From Rhizobium sp. WSM4643 (lineage in GTDB: Bacteria > Pseudomonadota > Alphaproteobacteria > Rhizobiales > Rhizobiaceae), in NCBI RefSeq assembly GCF_025152745.1, contig NZ_CP104043.1:343297-407296 (forward strand): a DNA stretch of 64,000 nt, written 5' to 3'. Made by a program: the position numbers and the translations under genes. How positions within the stretch are numbered: position 1 is the first letter of the stretch; the number at the start of each line of letters is the position of its first letter. Under the pieces are notes generated by a model. That model worked only from the letters and a program-made list of their open reading frames with translations. It made no database searches and was not told where the DNA came from. Below are positions 50,800-59,497 of the stretch, in pieces.

Positions 50800-50985
50800 A
50801 TGGTGGCTTCCCCCTTCTCCCCAGCGGGGAGAAGGTGCCGGCAGGCGGATACAAGGGGGCTCTACACGGCATGGCGTTGATTGCCCTTCGCTGACGCTCA
50901 GTGCCTCGCTCCTATCGTCGCTCGCCCCTCATCTGCCCTGGCGGGCATCTTCTCCCCGCTGGGGAGAAGGGGAAGCGTCGAGCAA
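50800..50985. repeat. REP/RIME-like inverted repeat
   Basis: Two facing copies: CCCTTCTCCCCAGCGGGGAG followed by GTGCCGGCAGGCGGAT, and 50930-50980 reading ATCTGCCCTGGCGGGCAT then CTTCTCCCCGCTGGGGAGAA. The hairpins are self-complementary and the halves are in inverted order. Similar to 29515-29675. Confidence 0.65.
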
Positions 50986-50992
50986 GCCGCCC

Positions 50993-51808
50993 TCAACTAT
51001 TGCCCGTCTCGCTTTTCAGCCGCTGCAGGAAGATTTCCAGTTCCGCGTCGTCGATACCGACGAGATGGCGCTTTTCCGGATAGGCGCCGGTCCTGACATC
51101 CTCGGCAAATTCGGTGAAGGCGGCGATGCGCTCGCGCTGCAGCCGATCGTGTTCGGCGGCAAAGTCGCGATAGATCTTGGCGTGGCGCGGAGTGTGGTCG
51201 CGATTGGCGCCGAGCACGTCGTTGGCGAAGAGATATTGGGCGTCGCAGCCGCTGCCCGCCCCCATGGAGATCATCAGCATCGAGGTGTTGCTGCTGATGG
51301 CGGCAGCGATATCCCCCGGGACGACTTCGATTTCGGCGGCGAAGGCGCCGGCCTCTTCCAGGGCCTTGGTCTGCCGCCAGATTTCGGCCGCACTCGCCGC
51401 CGTCTTGCCGACGGCACGGAAGCCGCCGGTCCAGGTCGCTTTTGAAGGGATCAATCCGAGATGGCCGCAGACCGGGATTCCTTCATCGCGCATGCGCCGG
51501 ATCGTCTGCAGGCTTGCGGCACAATAGACCGCATCACCTCCTGCCTTCAGCGCCGCGAAGGCCGCACGCAGATAGTCCTCGGCCGAGACATGATCACCAT
51601 ATTCGAGCCCCGGAATGGCAAAGAGAGTGGGGGCGATTTCGCGAAAGACTGGCCCGAGCAGCGAGGGCGGTACCGAGACGATGTCGATCCCCGCTTTTTC
51701 GGCGGCGTCCGCCTCCTCCAGCGAGGTGACGCGCAGCATGGTGAGCTGGCGCTTGCCTTTTTCCGCAAGCAGATCGGCGACGGTTGCGCGTCTATGTTTC
51801 TTCATCAT
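50993..51808 (-). CDS. PanB-like (ketopantoate hydroxymethyltransferase fold) protein, divergent
   Basis: 271 residues with the PanB fold: ADAAEKAGIDIVSV, GIPVCGHLGLIPS, ISMGAGSGCDAQYL. True PanB has Asp in the GDSLG motif and acidic Mg ligands after it; here that motif reads PPSLLG and the later region AVYCAASLQ lacks the usual acidic pair, while a Glu in EIEVVPGDIA is kept. It may therefore catalyse a different aldol-type step. It lies 26 bases downstream of a moc-like redox operon on the same strand, which hints at rhizopine/inositol-derived substrates. ATG at 51808 with AAAGGAA. Confidence 0.7.
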   Translation of the reverse strand: MMKKHRRATVADLLAEKGKRQLTMLRVTSLEEADAAEKAGIDIVSVPPSLLGPVFREIAPTLFAIPGLEYGDHVSAEDYLRAAFAALKAGGDAVYCAASLQTIRRMRDEGIPVCGHLGLIPSKATWTGGFRAVGKTAASAAEIWRQTKALEEAGAFAAEIEVVPGDIAAAISSNTSMLMISMGAGSGCDAQYLFANDVLGANRDHTPRHAKIYRDFAAEHDRLQRERIAAFTEFAEDVRTGAYPEKRHLVGIDDAELEIFLQRLKSETGNS

Positions 51809-51834
51809 CAATTCCTTTGAAAATATCGGAGAGC

Positions 51835-53061
51835 TCAGGCGGCCAGCAGGGATTTCAGCTTGATGTCGCTGGCTGCGAGTGCTGCCGGGTTTGGATGGGC
51901 ACCCGCTGCGATCAGCATTTCGGCGAGCCTGATGTCGCGTGCCACGGCATTGCCCGGTCCGATGCCGCTTGCGGCAATCAAGCGTCCGTCGGCGTCGAGA
52001 TGGAAAAGAATGAAGGCGCCTGCGCCGAGATCGCGGCGCTGATGCATGGCTGCCCCTTCGGCAAGGCCTGATATCTGCAGCGTCATGTCGTATTGATCCG
52101 ACCAGAACCACGGCACTGATGAAACGGCTTCGTTACGGCCGAGCATGTTGGCCGCGGCCAATGTGCCCTGCTCCTGGGCATTGCGCCAGGATTCCAGCCG
52201 CACCCGCCGGCCGCCATAGATCGGCAGTGGAAAGGAGCAGCAGTCGCCGGCCGCAAAGACATCAACTGCGGAGGTCTGGAGATAAGTGTCGACGGCAATG
52301 CCATTGTCGATTGCGAGGCCCGCTCTTTCGGCGATCTCGATATTCGGCCGTGCGCCGATGCCGACGAGCACGAGATCGGCCTCGATCACCTCGCCGGTCG
52401 ACAATCGGATCAGGGCTTTGCCGTTTTCCTCAGTCAGCGCCTCGATGGAGACGCCGCAGCGGATATCCACGCCCTCGGCACGATGGCGTTCGGTGAGCAG
52501 ATGAGCGATCTCCTCCGGCACGCCACGCTTCAGCACGCGTTCCAGCCCCTCGATGACGGTGATCTCGGCGCCAAGCAGCCGCGCCGTCGCCGCAAGCTCC
52601 AGTCCGATGAAGCCGCCACCGATGATGGCGATATGCCGGCCCGGCTTCATTGCATCGCGCAGCGCCTCCGCATCATGATGCGTCCTCAGCGAGCGAATAT
52701 GCCGGCTGCCATGCGGCGCACCGGGGAGCGAACGCGCGGCCGCACCCGTGGCAAGCAGGAGCTTGTCGTAGGAGCGCGCCGTCCCGTCCGAAAGCGTGAC
52801 GATCCTGGATGCGGGATCGAAATCCCGGGCCTCCAGCCCAGTGAGCAGCCGGATGCCGTTTTCGGCGTATTTTTCCGCCGCGGCGATGAATTTCGGATCG
52901 CTAGCATCGGTGGGACCGGCCTTCGAAAGCGGCGGCCGTTCATAGGGCGGAAGCGGCTCGGCGCCAACAAGCGTTATCTCGCCGGCAAAGCCCTTTTCCC
53001 GCAAGGCGAAGGCGGCGCGCGCACCGCATTCGCCGGCGCCCAGGATGACGAAATGAACCAC
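51835..53061 (-). CDS. FAD/NAD(P)H ferredoxin reductase (MocF-like)
   Basis: 408 residues. Two dinucleotide-binding folds: VILGAGECGARAA at the start (FAD) and AIIGGGFIGLELAA near 150 (NADH), with VFAAGDCCSFP later. It resembles ferredoxin reductases of Rieske oxygenase systems. With the Rieske ferredoxin and desaturase-type oxygenase just upstream it forms a three-component monooxygenase like MocDEF of rhizopine catabolism. 11-base gap from the ferredoxin gene. Confidence 0.82.
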   Translation of the reverse strand: MVHFVILGAGECGARAAFALREKGFAGEITLVGAEPLPPYERPPLSKAGPTDASDPKFIAAAEKYAENGIRLLTGLEARDFDPASRIVTLSDGTARSYDKLLLATGAAARSLPGAPHGSRHIRSLRTHHDAEALRDAMKPGRHIAIIGGGFIGLELAATARLLGAEITVIEGLERVLKRGVPEEIAHLLTERHRAEGVDIRCGVSIEALTEENGKALIRLSTGEVIEADLVLVGIGARPNIEIAERAGLAIDNGIAVDTYLQTSAVDVFAAGDCCSFPLPIYGGRRVRLESWRNAQEQGTLAAANMLGRNEAVSSVPWFWSDQYDMTLQISGLAEGAAMHQRRDLGAGAFILFHLDADGRLIAASGIGPGNAVARDIRLAEMLIAAGAHPNPAALAASDIKLKSLLAA

Positions 53062-53072
53062 GCCAACCTCCC

Positions 53073-53387
53073 TCAGAGCGAGATGAAGACGGCACCGTCT
53101 TCGATCTTGACCGGATAGATCTTGAGATTGACGCAGACCGGTGCACCCTTGGCTTCGCCCGTCTTGTAGTTGAAGCGGCCGTTATGCTTTGGACATTCGA
53201 TGATCTCATCCATGACAAGTCCGTCGGCGAGATGGATATGTTCATGCGTGCAGAGCCCGTCGGTGGCGAAGAATTCGTCGTCCGGGCTGCGATAGACCGC
53301 GAAGGTGCGCCCGTCGTGATCGAAGCGGATGACATCCTCTTCGTCGATCTCGCCCTTGTCGCAGACCTGGATCCAGTTTCCGCTCAT
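53073..53387 (-). CDS. Rieske [2Fe-2S] ferredoxin (MocE-like)
   Basis: 104 residues. The Rieske ligands are CTHEHIHL (Cys-x-His) and CPKHNGRF (Cys-x2-His), spaced about 18 residues apart. A small soluble electron carrier between the flavoprotein reductase and the oxygenase. It resembles MocE of the rhizopine pathway. It lies between the oxygenase and reductase genes, all on the minus strand. Confidence 0.88.
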   Translation of the reverse strand: MSGNWIQVCDKGEIDEEDVIRFDHDGRTFAVYRSPDDEFFATDGLCTHEHIHLADGLVMDEIIECPKHNGRFNYKTGEAKGAPVCVNLKIYPVKIEDGAVFISL

Positions 53388-53408
53388 CTTGTCCTCCCTT
53401 GATTGTCT

Positions 53409-54497
53409 TTATTGCGCGGCCGGGGCCAGCTCGTTGTGGAATTCCTCGCGATAGGGCCGCGCGGTGGCCGGCAGGTCGCGCTTCAGGAAATAATCCTCGT
53501 TGCGCAGCTGGCGCAGGAAGGCCGGGACCATCTCGCGATAGCCGGACCAGATCGACGGGTTCGGCGCCGGCAGGTCGTGTTTGATCATCGCGTGCAGCTT
53601 GGGCAGCGCGTGGTAGGGCACCATCGGAAACATGTGATGTTCGACGTGGTAGTTCATGTTCCAGTAGATGAAGCGGCTGATCGGGTTCATGTAGACCGTA
53701 CGGCTGTTCAACCGATGATCGATGACATTGTCGGCAAGGCCGCCATGCTGCAGCAGTCCGGTTAGCACATGGTGCCAGGCGCCATAGAGGCGCGGCAGGC
53801 CGATGAGCACCAGCGGCAGGATCGAGCCCATGGCGATTGCGGTTGCGATCGTCACCAGATAGATCGCCAACCAGATGCGGGCAATGCGGATCGCCTTCGG
53901 CTGCTCCATCTCGGGAATGAAGGTCTTTTCCGCCGCGCTGACGCCGCCGAAGGCATTGCGCAGCATATCGACGATCGCGTGCCAGGCATCGAGGATGCCG
54001 AAGAAATTAAGCACCACCCGGAAGAGATCCGGCGGCCGCATCACGGCGATCTCGGGATCACGGCCAACGATCACCGTATCGGTATGATGGCGCGCATGGC
54101 TCCAGCGCCATGTCACCGGGTTGCGCATGATCATGAAGCAGGCGATCTGATAGACGACATCGTTCATCCAGCGCGTCTTGAAGGCGGTGCCGTGACCGCA
54201 TTCGTGCCAGCGGCTGTCGGTGGCCGAGCCGTAGAGCACGCCATAGGCGAGGAAGAAGGGCACGGCCACCCACGAGCCCCAGAAATAGATGCCGAGCCCG
54301 GCAAAGATTGCCATGGCGCCGAGCCAGATGATCGTGTCGCGGATCGCCGGCGCATCGGAGCGCTGCATCAGCGCCTTCATCTCCTTGCGCGGAATGTCGG
54401 TGTGATACCATTCGGCTGCCGCCAGCCCCGTCTCGATGGCGGTGCGGCCGCTTTCGCCGAGAAGGTCGTAGTCACGTTTCTTCGTCTGGGTCGCCAT
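53409..54497 (-). CDS. Fatty acid desaturase-type membrane oxygenase (MocD-like)
   Basis: 362 residues, membrane di-iron oxygenase. Three histidine boxes are intact: HECGHG, HARHH and HVEHHMF. Hydrophobic segments surround them. With Rieske ferredoxin and reductase genes behind it, it matches the MocD/E/F set that begins 3-O-methyl-scyllo-inosamine (rhizopine) breakdown by demethylation. The actual substrate here is inferred. The ATG at 54497 has GGGAGG; longer in-frame starts overlap the divergent regulator gene region. Confidence 0.85.
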   Translation of the reverse strand: MATQTKKRDYDLLGESGRTAIETGLAAAEWYHTDIPRKEMKALMQRSDAPAIRDTIIWLGAMAIFAGLGIYFWGSWVAVPFFLAYGVLYGSATDSRWHECGHGTAFKTRWMNDVVYQIACFMIMRNPVTWRWSHARHHTDTVIVGRDPEIAVMRPPDLFRVVLNFFGILDAWHAIVDMLRNAFGGVSAAEKTFIPEMEQPKAIRIARIWLAIYLVTIATAIAMGSILPLVLIGLPRLYGAWHHVLTGLLQHGGLADNVIDHRLNSRTVYMNPISRFIYWNMNYHVEHHMFPMVPYHALPKLHAMIKHDLPAPNPSIWSGYREMVPAFLRQLRNEDYFLKRDLPATARPYREEFHNELAPAAQ

Positions 54498-54630
54498 GAT
54501 CCGCCTCCCGTTATGCCCTTGCCTGGGAGAATAGGTTGACTTTGGAAAGCGCTCAATGCAGGCTTGATATAATCTATCAAAAGCCATCACGAATGGCTTG
54601 CATTCATGATTGAATCCCTCAGGAACGCCG
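54498..54630. promoter_or_regulatory. Divergent promoter with two adjacent inverted repeats
   Basis: 133 bases between the oxygenase and LacI genes. Two inverted repeats sit side by side: TTGATA-N5-TATCAA (54564-54580) and AAGCCAT-N5-ATGGCTT (54581-54599). An AGCGCT centre with partial flanks (54542-54556) resembles a weak LacI-family site. Likely operators for the LacI regulator. Confidence 0.45.
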
Positions 54631-55659
54631 ATGCGCCGTCCCACCATCTCCGATCTCGCCCGCGCCTCCGGCGTCAGTGTCGCCACCGTCGACCGCGTTC
54701 TCAACGCTCGCCACCGCGTGCGCGAGGAAACGGCGCGACGGGTCTATGATGCAGCGCAGTCGATCGGCTATCACGCCGTCGGCCTGATCAAGCAGCGCGT
54801 CTTCGAAGATCTGCCGCAATACAGGCTCGCATTCCTGCTGCAGAAGCCGATGCAGCCCTTCTATCAGAGCTTCGTGCGTGAGATCGAAACCGCAGCGCGC
54901 GCGTTGACGTCTGCGCGCATCCAGACGCAAATCGACTTTCCGTCAGCCGCGACTCCGGCAGCAATCGTCGAAAAGATCAAGGCGCTCGGTGCTCGCAACC
55001 AGGCCGTTGCTCTCGTTGGCCCGGATTATCCGGCGGTGACGACGGCGGTCGAGGAGTTGAAGGAGCGCGGCATTCCGGTGTTCTCGCTGCTCTCCGACCT
55101 CGCCACGGGCGTGCGCGACGCCTATGTCGGCATCAACAACCGCAAGGTCGGGCGCACCGCCGCCTGGACGATTGCGCGTACGGCGCACAAGCCCGGCAAG
55201 GTCGCCTGTTTCGTCGGCAGTCACCGCTTTCATGGCCATGAACTCAGAGAAATCGGCTTCCGCTCCTATTTTCGCGAGAATGCGCCTGATTTCGACGTCG
55301 TCGACACGCTGATCAATCTCGAGACCGCCGAGATCACCCACGAAGCGACGTTGACACTGCTGCAAAAACATCCCGATCTCGTCGGCCTCTATGTCTGCGG
55401 CGGCGGCATGGAGGGAGCAATTTCGGCATTCCGCGAAGAAGGTGTCGGCGGCAAGATCGTCCTGGTGGTCAACGAACTGACGCCCGACAGCAAAGCCGGC
55501 CTTGCGGACGATATCGTCGCCATGGCGATCGGCACCCCCCTGCCCGCTCTCTGTAAGGAGTTGATGGTGCTGATGGTAGGCGCCATCGAAAACGGTGAAA
55601 CGGCTGTTCCCGGGCAACTCTTCCTGCCTTTCGAAATTCATATTTCGGAGAACATCTAA
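54631..55659 (+). CDS. LacI-family transcriptional regulator
   Basis: 342 residues. Helix-turn-helix at the N-terminus (TISDLARASGVSVATVDRVL) and a periplasmic-binding-protein-like sensor domain (AFLLQKPMQPFYQSFVREIE; YVGINNRKVGRTAAW; GLYVCGGGMEGAI). It is divergent from the moc-like oxygenase genes and in front of an inositol-related isomerase, so the ligand is probably an inositol or inosamine. The ATG at 54631 has AGGAA; an upstream TTG in frame is less likely. Confidence 0.87.
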   Translation: MRRPTISDLARASGVSVATVDRVLNARHRVREETARRVYDAAQSIGYHAVGLIKQRVFEDLPQYRLAFLLQKPMQPFYQSFVREIETAARALTSARIQTQIDFPSAATPAAIVEKIKALGARNQAVALVGPDYPAVTTAVEELKERGIPVFSLLSDLATGVRDAYVGINNRKVGRTAAWTIARTAHKPGKVACFVGSHRFHGHELREIGFRSYFRENAPDFDVVDTLINLETAEITHEATLTLLQKHPDLVGLYVCGGGMEGAISAFREEGVGGKIVLVVNELTPDSKAGLADDIVAMAIGTPLPALCKELMVLMVGAIENGETAVPGQLFLPFEIHISENI

Positions 55660-55820
55660 GCAATGATGGAATTCCATCATTTCGTTCGAAAATCTCTCAG
55701 CAATGAAAGCGGACGCCGGCGATGACGGATGGATTGCGACGCGAATTCCGATAGAGATTCGCCGACCCATTCACGAGGACTGCTCCGCCCTGACGCGGAG
55801 ATCAGGAGGAGATACCGATC

Positions 55821-56633
55821 ATGACGTCGATCCGTTTTGCGCTCAACCATATGGCCGCGCCGTCGCTGGCCATCGGCGATTTCTTCGCGCTGGCCCGATC
55901 GCTCGGCATCGATGCCGTCGAGATCCGCAATGATCTTTCCGGCAACGCCATCCTCGACGGCACCAATCCCGAGGTGATCAAGGAGGCGGCCGCCGAGCAC
56001 GGCCTGACGATCATCTCGATCAATGCCCTGCAGCGCTTCAATGGATGGAACGCGACGAGAGCCGCCGAAGCGCGGGAACTGATCGATTATGCCGGCGCGT
56101 CGGGCGCCAAGGCGCTCGTCCTCGTTCCGAAGAACGACGGCACCGGCTGCGCTGATAGCGAGCGGCAGGCCAACCTGCGCCAGTCTCTGGCCGCGCTGAA
56201 GCCGATGCTGGAGGAAGCTGGCATCATCGGTCTCGTCGAGCCGCTCGGCTTCGAGATCTGCTCACTGCGCTCGAAGACCGAGGCGGCCGAGGCAATCAGG
56301 GAGCTCGGCGCGGAATCGAGCTTCAGGCTTGTCCACGACACCTTCCACCATCACCTTGCCGGCGAAGCGGCGATTTTCCCTGAGCTGGCCGGCCTCGTCC
56401 ACATTTCCGGGGTCAGCGATTCTTCCGTTTCCGTTGCCGACATGCGCGATTCCCATCGCGTGCTCGTGGGCGGCGACGACCGGCTCGACAATGCCGGGCA
56501 GATCAGGGCGCTGCTGCAGGCGGGCTATCAGGGTCCGTTCTCCTTTGAACCCTTTGCAGCGGAAGTTCATGCGGACAAGGACCCGGCCGGTGCGCTTCGT
56601 GCCAGCATGGATTACCTCAGCGCGCGGGTTTAA
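55821..56633 (+). CDS. TIM-barrel isomerase, 2-keto-myo-inositol isomerase (IolI/MocC)-like
   Basis: 270 residues, xylose-isomerase-like TIM barrel. Readable metal-site pieces: VEIRNDLSGNA, ISINALQRFNGW, GLVEPLGFEICSL, LVHDTFHHHLAG, and FSFEPFAAEVH. The pattern is close to IolI, which interconverts inosose tautomers. The ATG has AGGAGG. It is 161 bases after the LacI gene and probably co-regulated with the moc-like operon. Confidence 0.78.
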   Translation: MTSIRFALNHMAAPSLAIGDFFALARSLGIDAVEIRNDLSGNAILDGTNPEVIKEAAAEHGLTIISINALQRFNGWNATRAAEARELIDYAGASGAKALVLVPKNDGTGCADSERQANLRQSLAALKPMLEEAGIIGLVEPLGFEICSLRSKTEAAEAIRELGAESSFRLVHDTFHHHLAGEAAIFPELAGLVHISGVSDSSVSVADMRDSHRVLVGGDDRLDNAGQIRALLQAGYQGPFSFEPFAAEVHADKDPAGALRASMDYLSARV

Positions 56634-56698
56634 GACCTGCGCGAAACGTCGCCTGATAGCGCCATCGGCGTCGGGACCGGGCGGGGACGATTTGTCAC

Positions 56699-56724
56699 GA
56701 TTGGCCGCGCTGGCGCGGCCAATC
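56699..56724. terminator. Strong hairpin between convergent genes
   Basis: Perfect 12-base stem GATTGGCCGCGC / GCGCGGCCAATC with a 2-base loop, between the convergent isomerase gene and cobM. No good T-run follows on either strand, so termination strength is uncertain. Confidence 0.5.
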
Positions 56725-56732
56725 GCCTAACG

Positions 56733-57491
56733 TTATTCCCTGCCTCTGAACCGGCGTTGATAGGCCGGATCATAGAGTGAGCTTTCGCGGAAATCCTCGG
56801 CCGCGAGCGAGGGGCCGACGAAGATGATCGCCGTGCGTTCGATCGGTTCGGCGGCAACCTTTGCCTCGATATCGGCAAGCGTGCCGCGCAGGATCCGCTC
56901 GTCCGGCCAAGAGGCCTTGACGACGATCGCGACAGAGCAGTCGGCGCCGTAATGCGGTGTCAACTCTTCGACCACTTGCTTCAGCGCGTGGATGGCCAGA
57001 TGGATCGCCAGCGTGGCGCCCGTCGCGCCGAACTTCGCCAGTGTCTCGTCGTTCGGCATCGGTGACGCGCGGCCGGAAACGCGGGTCAGCACCAGGCTCT
57101 GCGCCACGGCCGGGATCGTCAGCTCTCGGCCGAGCGCCGACGCTGCGGCGGCAAAGGCCGGAACGCCTGGCGTCATCGTATAGTCGATGCCGTGTTTTTG
57201 CAGCCGGCGCACCTGCTCGGCGACCGCACTCCAGACCGAGAGATCGCCGGAATGCAGCCGGGCGACATCCTGGCCGGCCGCGGCAGCGCGAAGATATTCC
57301 GCCTCGATCTCATCGAGCGACATCGGCGCCGTATCGACGATGCGTGCGTCCGGCGGGCAATATTGCAGCAGTTCGGGCGAGACGATCGAGCCGGCATAAA
57401 GGCAGACCGGGCATCGGGCGATGAGATCGCGGCCACGCACCGTGATCAGATCTGCAGCACCTGGTCCCGCGCCGATGAAATGCACCGTCAT
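56733..57491 (-). CDS. cobM: Precorrin-4 C11-methyltransferase
   Basis: 252 residues, class III SAM methyltransferase. [17 protein letters not shown] at the start and [14 protein letters not shown] are typical of CobM/CbiF. Makes precorrin-5 in the aerobic cobalamin pathway. Last gene of the minus-strand cob unit; the gap to cobL is 4 bases. Confidence 0.93.
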   Translation of the reverse strand: MTVHFIGAGPGAADLITVRGRDLIARCPVCLYAGSIVSPELLQYCPPDARIVDTAPMSLDEIEAEYLRAAAAGQDVARLHSGDLSVWSAVAEQVRRLQKHGIDYTMTPGVPAFAAAASALGRELTIPAVAQSLVLTRVSGRASPMPNDETLAKFGATGATLAIHLAIHALKQVVEELTPHYGADCSVAIVVKASWPDERILRGTLADIEAKVAAEPIERTAIIFVGPSLAAEDFRESSLYDPAYQRRFRGRE

Positions 57492-57495
57492 CTCG

Positions 57496-58728
57496 TTATC
57501 CTTTCGTCCAGCGCCACTGCGTCACCGGCATCGCCGGCCGCCAGCCGCTCATGCCGCCGACAGGCTGTGCGCGCGATATTTCGATCCGCGTGAGGAAGCC
57601 GCCGCGTTTTGCATGTTCGGCGAGCAGCACCGCTTCCATTTCCAGCGTCACGGCGTTGGCAACGAGCCGCCCTCCCCGCTTCAACGCGGCAATCGCGGTA
57701 TCGACAACACCCGGTTCGCTACCGCCGCCGCCGAGGAAGATCACATCCGGCTCCGGCAGGTCTTTCAGCGCGAGGGGTGCCGCACCTTCGACGACAGCAA
57801 GATGCGGCACGCCGAAGGCGGTTGCGTTGCGGGCGACACGTGCGGCCCGCTCCGGCGATTGTTCGACGGCGATTGCCTTGAGGCTGGGATCGGCAAGCAT
57901 CCATTCGATTCCGATCGATCCCGATCCCGCGCCGATATCCCAGAGCAGTTCGCCGTGACGCGGCGCGAGTGCGGAAAGCGTCACCGCCCGGATTTCACGT
58001 TTGGTGATCTGCCCATCATGCTCGAACAACTCATCCTCGAGCCCGGCGGCAAAAGGCAGAATGCGTGCCCCCTCCCCTGCTGCGATATCAAGTGCGCAGA
58101 CATTCAGGGGATCGATGTCCAGGAGGTCGAAATCCGCCGCCGCCACACTTCTTTGCCGTTCCCGAGCGCCGCCAAGCGCCTCGAGCACTGTAAGTCGCGA
58201 CTGACCGAAGCCAGCAGCAGTCAGCAGGGCAGCCAGAGCGCTAGGCCCCTTCTCGTCCGAGGTCAGCGCGATGATGCGCCGTCCGCGGTGCAGCTGCGGC
58301 CGGATCAGATCGATCGGCCGCCCATGCAGCGAGATCGTTGCGACCTCCTGCAGCGGCCAGCCAAGGCGGGATGCGGCAAGGCTGAAGGCCGAGGGCGCCG
58401 AGATGGTGCGCATCTCTTCCGCCGCCACATGGCGGGAGAGCGTTGCGCCGACGCCATAGAGAAAGGGATCGCCGGAGGCGAGCACGACAACAGGCGTGCC
58501 GCGCCTTTTAACGACGGCTTCGACCGAGCGCTCGAACGGGCTCTGCCAGGATAGTCTTTCGCCGGTGATCAGCGGCGCAGCAAGTGCGTGGTGCCGCGCG
58601 CCGCCGAAGACGGCAAGTGCTGTCGCAATCAGCCTCTTCGCCTCCTCACCCAGCCCTTCTGGACCATCTTCGCCGATGCCGATAATAGTCAGCCAGCGCT
58701 GGCCGGACGGAGGAGCGACATCAGACAT
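57496..58728 (-). CDS. cobL: Precorrin-6Y C5,15-methyltransferase (decarboxylating)
   Basis: 410 residues with two parts. The N-terminal methyltransferase (about 10-210) has [15 protein letters not shown]. The C-terminal CbiT-like domain has [17 protein letters not shown] and [12 protein letters not shown]. It methylates C5 and C15 and decarboxylates the C12 acetate to give precorrin-8X. Start ATG 58728 has GGGG before it; the start codon shares two bases with the divergent cobK start. Confidence 0.93.
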   Translation of the reverse strand: MSDVAPPSGQRWLTIIGIGEDGPEGLGEEAKRLIATALAVFGGARHHALAAPLITGERLSWQSPFERSVEAVVKRRGTPVVVLASGDPFLYGVGATLSRHVAAEEMRTISAPSAFSLAASRLGWPLQEVATISLHGRPIDLIRPQLHRGRRIIALTSDEKGPSALAALLTAAGFGQSRLTVLEALGGARERQRSVAAADFDLLDIDPLNVCALDIAAGEGARILPFAAGLEDELFEHDGQITKREIRAVTLSALAPRHGELLWDIGAGSGSIGIEWMLADPSLKAIAVEQSPERAARVARNATAFGVPHLAVVEGAAPLALKDLPEPDVIFLGGGGSEPGVVDTAIAALKRGGRLVANAVTLEMEAVLLAEHAKRGGFLTRIEISRAQPVGGMSGWRPAMPVTQWRWTKG

Positions 58729-59497
58729 GGGAAGACCCCGCATCTTGATCCTCGGCGGCACCAGCGAGGCGCGGCTGCTGGCCGAGGCGCTGGCGGCGCG
58801 TGACGATTACGATGTTCTGCTGTCGCTTGCCGGCCGCACCGAAAAACCGGCCACGCAGCCTGTTTCCGTTCGCATCGGCGGTTTCGGCGGCGCTGCCGCA
58901 CTTGCCGATTTCCTCAAGGCCGGCGGATATGACCTGCTGATCGACGCCACGCACCCCTTCGCCGAGCGCATTTCGGCCAATGCCGCCTTTGCGGCCGAAA
59001 CCACCGGCATTGCCGCGATCACTCTGCGCCGTCCTGAATGGCAAAGCGTGGCCGGCGATCGCTGGCGGGACGTGCAGAGCATTCCGGCTGCCATCCAAGC
59101 GCTCGGCCCCTCCCCCCGCCATGTCTTTCTGGCGACGGGCCGGCAGGGCGCCCATCATGCGGAAGCCGGACCGCAACATCATTACCTCGTCCGCAGCGTC
59201 GATCCCGTCGAACCGCCGCTTGCGCTTGATAATGTCGACTATGTCCTCGCTCGGGGTCCGTTCACGCTGGAAGGCGAATGTGATCTTCTGAGGCAGCACG
59301 ACATAGACGTCATCGTCGCCAAGAATAGCGGCGGTGCCGCCACCTATGCGAAGATCGAGGCCGCCCGCCTGCTCGGTATCGAGGTGATGATGGTGGCGCG
59401 CGCGCCGGCCCCGATCGTCAAGGCGGTCGACACTGTCGAGGCGGCGCTGGCGGTGATCGATCACCTGTTTCCCCCCGCCATGAAACGCGGTGTATAG
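58727..59497 (+). CDS. cobK: Precorrin-6A reductase
   Basis: 256 residues. NADPH-dependent reduction of precorrin-6A. Conserved pieces: RILILGGTSEARLLAEAL, DATHPFAERIS, FLATGRQG and VAKNSGGAATYAKIEAA. It is the only cob gene here on the plus strand. Its ATG overlaps the cobL ATG (CATG) and its 3' end overlaps cobJ by 37 bases. GGAGGAG lies about 12 bases upstream, somewhat far. Confidence 0.92.
   Translation: MGRPRILILGGTSEARLLAEALAARDDYDVLLSLAGRTEKPATQPVSVRIGGFGGAAALADFLKAGGYDLLIDATHPFAERISANAAFAAETTGIAAITLRRPEWQSVAGDRWRDVQSIPAAIQALGPSPRHVFLATGRQGAHHAEAGPQHHYLVRSVDPVEPPLALDNVDYVLARGPFTLEGECDLLRQHDIDVIVAKNSGGAATYAKIEAARLLGIEVMMVARAPAPIVKAVDTVEAALAVIDHLFPPAMKRGV

Noticed and set aside
50993..51808. 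Naming this gene panB
   Set aside because: The fold matches, but the metal-binding Asp of GDSLG and the later acidic residues are missing, so a canonical PanB role is not supported.
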